A stretch of DNA of 8,935 nt from Actinomycetota bacterium (GTDB lineage Bacteria > Actinomycetota > Actinomycetes > Propionibacteriales > Propionibacteriaceae). Position numbers and translations under genes: made by a program. The DNA lies in the NCBI GenBank assembly GCA_016213595.1, contig JACRAA010000430.1, forward strand, positions 1 through 8,935. Direction: 5' to 3'. Of this stretch, positions 5,303 through 8,935 are shown one piece after another; the stretch's first letter is position 1, and each line of letters begins with the position of its first letter. The notes beneath the pieces are model-generated. The model was not told where the DNA came from. It saw nothing but the letters and a program-made list of their open reading frames with translations, and did not search any database.

Positions 5303-5902
5303 GTGTACGAAGGACCTGTACAGGACCTCATCGACGAGCTGGCGACCCTCCCTGGCATCGGCCCGAAGGGTGCCCAGCGGATCGCGTTCTGGCTGCTGGA
5401 CCAGCCGGAGGAGGATGTCACGCGCCTCGCTGAGACGATCTCGCGCGCCAAGGCGCAGGTGAAGTTCTGCCAGGTGTGCTTCAACATCGCCTCGGACGAC
5501 CTGTGCCGCGTCTGCCGAGACCCCCGTCGGGACCAGACGAGCATCTGTGTCGTCGAGGAGTCGAAGGATGTCGTCGCGATCGAGCGGACGAGGGAGTTCC
5601 GCGGCCGCTACCACGTGCTGGGCGGGTCGATCAGCCCGATCGACAACCGGGGCCCGGGCGACCTGCGCATCCGAGAGCTCGTCCAGCGCCTGGCCGACGG
5701 CACGGTCACCGAGGTGATCATCGCCACCGACCCCAACCTCGAAGGTGAGGCGACGGCGACGTACCTCTCGCGCCTCCTCCTCCCGATGGGCGTGTCCGTG
5801 ACGCGGCTGGCGTCGGGCCTGCCGGTCGGGGGCGACCTGGAGTACGCCGACGAGATCACCCTCGGCCGCGCGTTCGAGGGCCGCCGCCAGGTCCAGGTCT
5901 GA
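5303..5902 (+). CDS. recR: Recombination mediator protein RecR
   Basis: RecR, which with RecO helps load RecA at single-stranded gaps. At 199 residues it has the standard length and layout: a helix-hairpin-helix (LPGIGPKGAQRIAFWLL, 16-32), a four-cysteine zinc finger (Cys56, Cys59, Cys68, Cys71) and a Toprim domain from about 79, with VVEESKD (83-89) and ATDPNLEGEAT (141-151). The C-terminus carries the conserved ASGLPVGGDLEYADEITLGRAFEGR segment. It starts at GTG 5303 with a modest Shine-Dalgarno GGGA at 5293-5296. It is the last gene of the dnaX-ybaB-recR operon; the next gene has its own promoter. Confidence 0.97.
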   Translation: MYEGPVQDLIDELATLPGIGPKGAQRIAFWLLDQPEEDVTRLAETISRAKAQVKFCQVCFNIASDDLCRVCRDPRRDQTSICVVEESKDVVAIERTREFRGRYHVLGGSISPIDNRGPGDLRIRELVQRLADGTVTEVIIATDPNLEGEATATYLSRLLLPMGVSVTRLASGLPVGGDLEYADEITLGRAFEGRRQVQV

Positions 5903-5958
5903 CCGGACGACCTACACTCGACCCATCCCCTCGGGTCTCAGGAAGGGGCCTTCGGGAA

Positions 5959-5991
5959 CGGTACGGAAACGTTCTCAGCCGCTCCGTACCG
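5959..5991 (+). terminator. Inverted repeat after recR (terminator or operator)
   Basis: CGGTACGGA (5959-5967) and TCCGTACCG (5983-5991) form a 9-bp stem with a 15-nt loop, 57 nt after the recR stop. The long loop and lack of a U-tract make it a mediocre terminator. A smaller hairpin GAAGG/CCTTC (5942-5953) precedes it. Because the CCGTAC core recurs inside the downstream promoter, a regulator-binding role is equally possible. Confidence 0.4.
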
Positions 5992-6028
5992 GCTCTCATG
6001 GACACTTTCTGCAACTCGACTGGAAACC

Positions 6029-6058
6029 TTTACATCCCGTACGGTCCCCGTCTAGCGT
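6029..6058 (+). promoter_or_regulatory. Candidate SigA-type promoter of uxaE, with an operator-like palindrome in its spacer
   Basis: TTTACA (6029-6034, five of six to TTGACA), an 18-nt spacer, and TAGCGT (6053-6058, TANNNT). The 8-bp palindrome CCGTACGG (6037-6044) sits in the spacer, a usual repressor position. An overlapping ECF-like reading (GGAAAC 6022-6027, then GTC 6044-6046) is possible but less convincing. The predicted leader is about 60 nt. Confidence 0.45.
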
Positions 6059-6124
6059 CGTTCGTACCCGAGCGACGTGGGTGTCGCCCAGGGAACCCAC
6101 ACCGACCTCGAGGAGTCTTCCGCG

Positions 6125-7552
6125 ATGACCGATCTGCCCCCCGCGGCCTACCGCCAGTCGTTCGTACAGCACGAGGGTGCCGAGTACTGGCTCGAGAAGG
6201 TCGGTACCGGTCGCCAGCTGGTGGTGAAGGCCTCGGACTCGAGCGCGTACGCCGGACTCGACGGAGCAGCGGACGGTGACACCTTCCGCGCCGACGCGAC
6301 GGACGCCAACGCGCTCGAGCTCCGCAACCGGCTCCCGTGGCTGAAGCCGCAGCTGTTCGGGCTGGCCACCTCCGCCGGCACCGGTGACCGGCTCGGCATC
6401 TGCACCCCCGGCCACGTGCGGGCGTTCAAGGCAGCCGGTCAAGGGATCCGGCCCGTCTTCGCCCAGCAGTCCATTCGCGAGATGGGACGCTGCCACCGCG
6501 AGCCGCGCAACGTGCTCGACGACGCGACCTGGGGCGCTTTCCAGGAGGGCTGGACGGCCGGCGTGGGTGCCGACGCCGACCACCTGCACACCACCGAGGA
6601 CATCGACCGCTGCGCCCAGGCAGGCTTCGTCTTCTACACGCTGGACCCGAACGAGTACGTCGACCCCGAGGCCGAGGGCGCTGACGAGGCCACGATCCGC
6701 TCCAAGGCCGAAGCGCTGGACTGGGCATCGCTCGACTCCAGCCAGAAGCAGTTCCTCTCCACGTACGTGGGGCACCGCATCGACCTGGAGCACGAGTCCA
6801 TCACCCTGGACGAGCAGTCGGTCCTCCGGGCGATGGCCAAGTACGGCCCGTCCCTCGCGAACGCGATGGACCTGTACCGCCACCTGCAGAGCTTGGGCAT
6901 CCCCCACGAGGTGGAGTTCGCCGTCGACGAGACCGACTACCCGACCAAGCCGGCGGAGCACGTCGTCGTCGTCTCCGAGCTGAAGCGGCTCGGCATGGAG
7001 TTCGTGAGCTTCGCCCCCCGGTTCGTCGGCGGGTTCGAGAAGGGTGTCGAGTACATCGGCGACCTGGCCGAGCTGAAGCGCGACTTCGAGATCCACGCCG
7101 AGATCGCCAAGGCCCTCGGCCCGTACAAGCTGAGCCTGCACTCGGGCTCGGACAAGTACTCGACCTACCCCCTGTTCGCCGAGGCAACGGGCGGCCTGGC
7201 CCACCTCAAGACCGCCGGTACGAGCTGGGCGGAGGCACTGCGCGTCATCGCCCGCCACGACGGCGACCTCATGCGCGAGATCACGGCGCTGGCGCTCGAG
7301 AGCTTCGAGCAGAACCGCAAGAGCTACCACCTGTCCTGCGACCCGGCCAGGGTGCCCTCGAACCCCACGGACGCACAGCTGACGACCCTGCTGGACGTCG
7401 TCGACAGCCGCCAGGTGCTGCACGTCGGCTACGGCGCCATCCTCGAGGCGTACGGCCCGCGCATGTTCGAGGTGTGGCAGAACAACGACGAGGAGCTGTA
7501 CGGGATCATCGAGGAGCACTTCGTCAAGCACCTCGCCCCGTTCGCGCACTGA
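6125..7552 (+). CDS. uxaE: UxaE-type tagaturonate epimerase family protein
   Basis: A 475-residue protein that I recognise as the UxaE family, described in Thermotoga as a D-tagaturonate/D-fructuronate epimerase of galacturonate catabolism. Conserved-looking blocks are PQLFGLATSAGTGDRLGICTPGH (75-97), RPVFAQQSIREMGRCHREP, GADADHLHTTEDID (His153, His155, Glu158, Asp159; possible metal ligands), FAVDETDYPTKPAEH and LSLHSGSDKYSTYP (His339, Asp343, Lys344). The protein is soluble, with no signal peptide. ATG 6125 is chosen over an in-frame GTG at 6077 because GAGGAG (6110-6115) lies nine nt upstream. The gene is a single unit with its own promoter and terminator. No uronate isomerase, dehydratase, oxidoreductase or transporter gene is nearby, so the actual substrate in this organism is uncertain. 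Family membership is fairly sure; the reaction is inferred. Confidence 0.82.
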   Translation: MTDLPPAAYRQSFVQHEGAEYWLEKVGTGRQLVVKASDSSAYAGLDGAADGDTFRADATDANALELRNRLPWLKPQLFGLATSAGTGDRLGICTPGHVRAFKAAGQGIRPVFAQQSIREMGRCHREPRNVLDDATWGAFQEGWTAGVGADADHLHTTEDIDRCAQAGFVFYTLDPNEYVDPEAEGADEATIRSKAEALDWASLDSSQKQFLSTYVGHRIDLEHESITLDEQSVLRAMAKYGPSLANAMDLYRHLQSLGIPHEVEFAVDETDYPTKPAEHVVVVSELKRLGMEFVSFAPRFVGGFEKGVEYIGDLAELKRDFEIHAEIAKALGPYKLSLHSGSDKYSTYPLFAEATGGLAHLKTAGTSWAEALRVIARHDGDLMREITALALESFEQNRKSYHLSCDPARVPSNPTDAQLTTLLDVVDSRQVLHVGYGAILEAYGPRMFEVWQNNDEELYGIIEEHFVKHLAPFAH

Positions 7553-7567
7553 GCGGCTCACATCGCC

Positions 7568-7596
7568 TCACCGTGCACCGCGTCGGTGCACGGTGA
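7568..7596 (+). terminator. Perfect 13-bp hairpin terminator after uxaE
   Basis: TCACCGTGCACCG (7568-7580) pairs fully with CGGTGCACGGTGA (7584-7596) around a CGT loop, 15 nt after the uxaE stop. There is no U-tract. The stem strength and position make termination very likely. Confidence 0.85.
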
Positions 7597-7600
7597 AGGT

Positions 7601-7633
7601 CGTCACGGCGAAGTCACAGACGGTTCACAGCCC
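7601..7633 (+). promoter_or_regulatory. Three 11-bp direct repeats resembling a PHO box (PhoP site)
   Basis: Three consecutive 11-nt units, CGTCACGGCGA, AGTCACAGACG and GTTCACAGCCC, place TCAC at 7603, 7614 and 7625 in exact helical phase. Streptomyces PhoP sites are built of 11-nt direct-repeat units with a GTTCACC-like core; the third unit matches six of those seven bases. The repeat is seen directly; the regulator is inferred. It precedes the SHOCT protein gene by 127 nt. Confidence 0.4.
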
Positions 7634-7677
7634 CCCGGTATGGAGCGCCCAGGGAGCGGCGCGCACACTTGAGGTGC

Positions 7678-7708
7678 GGCCCTTTCAGAAGGGTCCACTG
7701 ATCTGAAA
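7678..7708 (+). repeat. Alternative inverted repeats upstream of the SHOCT gene
   Basis: TTTCAGA (7683-7689) and TCTGAAA (7702-7708) form a 7-bp dyad with a 12-nt spacer. The same left arm also forms a local hairpin GGCCCTT-TCAG-AAGGGTC (7678-7684/7689-7695, one G-U). The two structures exclude each other in RNA; as DNA the outer dyad resembles an operator. Confidence 0.4.
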
Positions 7709-7760
7709 ACAAGCGCCGTCCTCGGGTTCATCTCATCGGCGGCATCATCAAAGGGGACTC

Positions 7761-8060
7761 ATGCGTCACTACATGCCGGGCCATAATGTCGGCCTCCTGC
7801 CCTATCTCATCCAGGGCGTCTTCTCTCTCATCTTCCTGGCGCTGGTCGTCACGCTCGTCATCGTCCTCGCCCGGAAGCTCCGCAAGGGCCAGCTCCACGT
7901 GCCGACGTTCGTCGGCATGGCTCCCAACCCCGAGTCGGACCCCTACCTCAGCGCGCTGAAGCTCCTCAACGAGCGGCTCGCAAACGGCGACATCGACGTC
8001 GACGAGTACTACGCCCGGCGTACGGCGTTGAAGGGCCCTGACCCGACCGTCCAAGCCTGA
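7761..8060 (+). CDS. Small SHOCT-domain membrane protein
   Basis: A 99-residue protein with one transmembrane helix at about residues 12-37 (LLPYLIQGVFSLIFLALVVTLVIVLA), a basic cytoplasmic border (RKLRKGQ), a short linker, and a C-terminal SHOCT domain at 63-91 (LSALKLLNERLANGDIDVDEYYARRTALK). SHOCT domains are short helical tails found in many small bacterial membrane proteins, thought to mediate oligomerisation; the exact function is unknown. ATG 7761 follows AAAGGGGA (7750-7757), a good Shine-Dalgarno. The gene stands alone between two hairpin terminators, with a 208-nt upstream region carrying PHO-box-like repeats and alternative inverted repeats, which suggests regulated expression. Confidence 0.85.
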   Translation: MRHYMPGHNVGLLPYLIQGVFSLIFLALVVTLVIVLARKLRKGQLHVPTFVGMAPNPESDPYLSALKLLNERLANGDIDVDEYYARRTALKGPDPTVQA

Positions 8061-8082
8061 CCTGACTGCACCCCGCCTGCAT

Positions 8083-8113
8083 CGGCCACGGGATCCCTAC
8101 GGACCCGTGGCCG
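8083..8113 (+). terminator. Hairpin terminator after the SHOCT gene
   Basis: CGGCCACGGG (8083-8092) pairs perfectly with CCCGTGGCCG (8104-8113). Inside, TCC/GGA (8094-8096/8101-8103) adds three pairs beyond a one-base bulge, leaving a CTAC loop. It lies 22 nt after the stop and has no U-tract. Confidence 0.8.
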
Positions 8114-8139
8114 TGCTGCGCCTGAACCGCAATCGAGGT

Positions 8140-8156
8140 TCATGAGACTCGTCCCA
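8140..8156. promoter_or_regulatory. Second copy of the TCATGAGA-type dyad
   Basis: TCATGAGACTCGTCCCA matches 2042-2058 at 15 of 17 positions. It keeps a dyad-like TGAGA-N4-TCCCA arrangement and lies 69 nt before the next gene's GTG. A shared regulator is inference. Confidence 0.3.
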
Positions 8157-8225
8157 CGCTTCAGACTGTCGGTCGGCTCCGGCGGCAGACTGCGCCTGCG
8201 TGGTCTGTGCCGGAGGAGGTGGCCA

Positions 8226-8935
8226 GTGGCAGAGGAGCCGGTGTGGATCCGGTCGGAGACGTCAGCCGTGGCCATCTGGGCGACCGGGTCGGCGCGTCCG
8301 GCGAGCAGGGCCGCCATCATCGTCCGAGCGGGCCTGGCCGACGAGACGCCTGAGACACGCGGGTGGCTCTCGGTGGCGAGGGACCTCGCTCTGGGCGTCG
8401 CCCCGCCGCAGGGCATCGCCGTCGCCGGAGCTGTGCGGGGGCTCCACACGACTGTCGTCGTCGACGCCGCGCCGGACCTGCTCGCCGAGGGGGTCCGCTG
8501 GGTGCTCGGGCGGTTCGCCAAGCCCGACCTCGACCATCTCGCCGAGGTGGTCGCGACCCGGACAGCGTTCACCCCCACCCCCAACATCTTCGGCCAGCTC
8601 CTGCGCCGTGAGCTCGGTGCGCAGGGGTACGGGCTCGCCGGCTTCCCCGAGTACGGGATCGGCCGTCTCGACACCCCCACGATGCGGTGGTTCACGTCCG
8701 TCGTCGTGACCGCCGAGAACATCGCCATCTGCTTCGACGGCGTACCGCCTGAGGGGCTCGACCTCGTGGTGGGCTCCGATGAGCGCTGGGCGCCACCGGA
8801 CTGGGCCGGGCAGAGCCGGCCCCGGCCCGCGGTCACCCAGGTGACCGGCACGGATGTGGGGCTGCTCGGGGTGGTGACGGAGGACCACATCGCGTCGGTC
8901 CTCGGCCGGGTGGTCGCGGAACGGACGACGAGACG
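8226..8935 (+). CDS. M16 (insulinase-like) peptidase homologue lacking the zinc motif (partial, 3' end outside window)
   Basis: The frame is open from GTG 8226 to the window edge (236 codons, no stop). The start is fixed by a very strong Shine-Dalgarno GGAGGAGGT (8212-8220) five nt upstream. The segment RAGLADETPETRGWLSVARDLALG (34-57) lines up with the M16 pattern GxADE..xxxG(I/L)xHxxEHLxLG, but the HxxEH position reads SVARD (49-53), so no zinc-protease site is present. GAQGYGLAGFPEYGIG (131-146) resembles the matching block of actinobacterial M16-like proteins. The best guess is a catalytically dead M16-fold protein. Family assignment is from remembered patterns and is moderate. The C-terminal half is outside the window, and no transmembrane segment or signal peptide is seen in the visible part. 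Confidence 0.6.
   Translation, partial: MAEEPVWIRSETSAVAIWATGSARPASRAAIIVRAGLADETPETRGWLSVARDLALGVAPPQGIAVAGAVRGLHTTVVVDAAPDLLAEGVRWVLGRFAKPDLDHLAEVVATRTAFTPTPNIFGQLLRRELGAQGYGLAGFPEYGIGRLDTPTMRWFTSVVVTAENIAICFDGVPPEGLDLVVGSDERWAPPDWAGQSRPRPAVTQVTGTDVGLLGVVTEDHIASVLGRVVAERTTR

Noticed and set aside
5913..5918. TACACT as a -10 box just after recR
   Set aside because: It matches TANNNT, but no -35 lies at 16-19 nt spacing and no gene or clear RNA follows before the uxaE promoter.
6077..6124. Longer uxaE start at GTG 6077
   Set aside because: There is no Shine-Dalgarno there, while GAGGAG at 6110-6115 is correctly placed for ATG 6125.
5996..7561. 521-codon minus-strand open frame opposite uxaE
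   Set aside because: It is an antisense shadow of codon bias; the translation has no recognisable motif, and its strand has no promoter or ribosome site that I can support.
8009..8890. Minus-strand open frame of 293 codons opposite the M16-like gene
   Set aside because: It crosses a terminator hairpin and the end of the SHOCT gene, and its composition is that of a shadow frame. The + strand frame from 8226 has a near-perfect Shine-Dalgarno and family-like motifs.

Overview
The window is high-GC DNA with strongly G/C-ending codons, GTG starts, an actinobacterial-type DnaX and terminators without U-tracts. It reads as a chromosomal segment of a high-GC actinomycete, possibly of the Nocardioidaceae/Propionibacteriales type (the lineage is a low-confidence guess). 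All recognised genes lie on the + strand. No IS element, CRISPR array, tRNA, rRNA or phage gene was seen.

Region 1 (1-1976) is a series of small genes: the tail of an unidentified gene, a short-chain dehydrogenase/reductase (SDR), a four-helix membrane protein of the DUF6328 type, a 72-residue hydrophilic protein and a 52-residue free-standing YHS metal-binding protein. Three sites resembling promoters of the SigB/SigF stress sigma factors (GTTT-N14/15-GGGTAC/A) precede the SDR, the 72-residue protein and the YHS gene. This suggests a general-stress cluster. A strong GNRA-capped hairpin closes it.

Region 2 (1977-5902) is a 454-nt gene-free, structured stretch followed by the dnaX-ybaB-recR operon: the clamp-loader tau subunit, a nucleoid-associated protein and the recombination mediator. 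The gap is where actinobacteria often keep SRP RNA, but no SRP RNA signature is visible. DnaX carries a long acidic, repeat-containing N-terminal extension and appears to be translated from a leaderless or nearly leaderless GTG.

Region 3 (5903-7596) is a UxaE-type tagaturonate epimerase gene with its own SigA-like promoter, GTAC-centred dyads around that promoter, and a perfect 13-bp hairpin terminator. No other uronate gene is in view.

Region 4 (7597-8113) is a small SHOCT-domain membrane protein. It is preceded by three 11-bp-phased TCAC repeats resembling an actinobacterial PHO box and by two mutually exclusive inverted repeats, and followed by a hairpin terminator.

Region 5 (8114-8935) is the start of a gene that runs off the window. 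It resembles an M16 (insulinase-like) peptidase but lacks the HxxEH zinc motif.

Most of the window is ordinary core and accessory actinobacterial sequence. I see no convincing new multi-gene system. The best leads are regulatory: the SigB/F-like promoter set, the PHO-box-like repeats, the structured dnaX upstream region, and a 17-nt dyad motif found near both dnaX and the M16-like gene.
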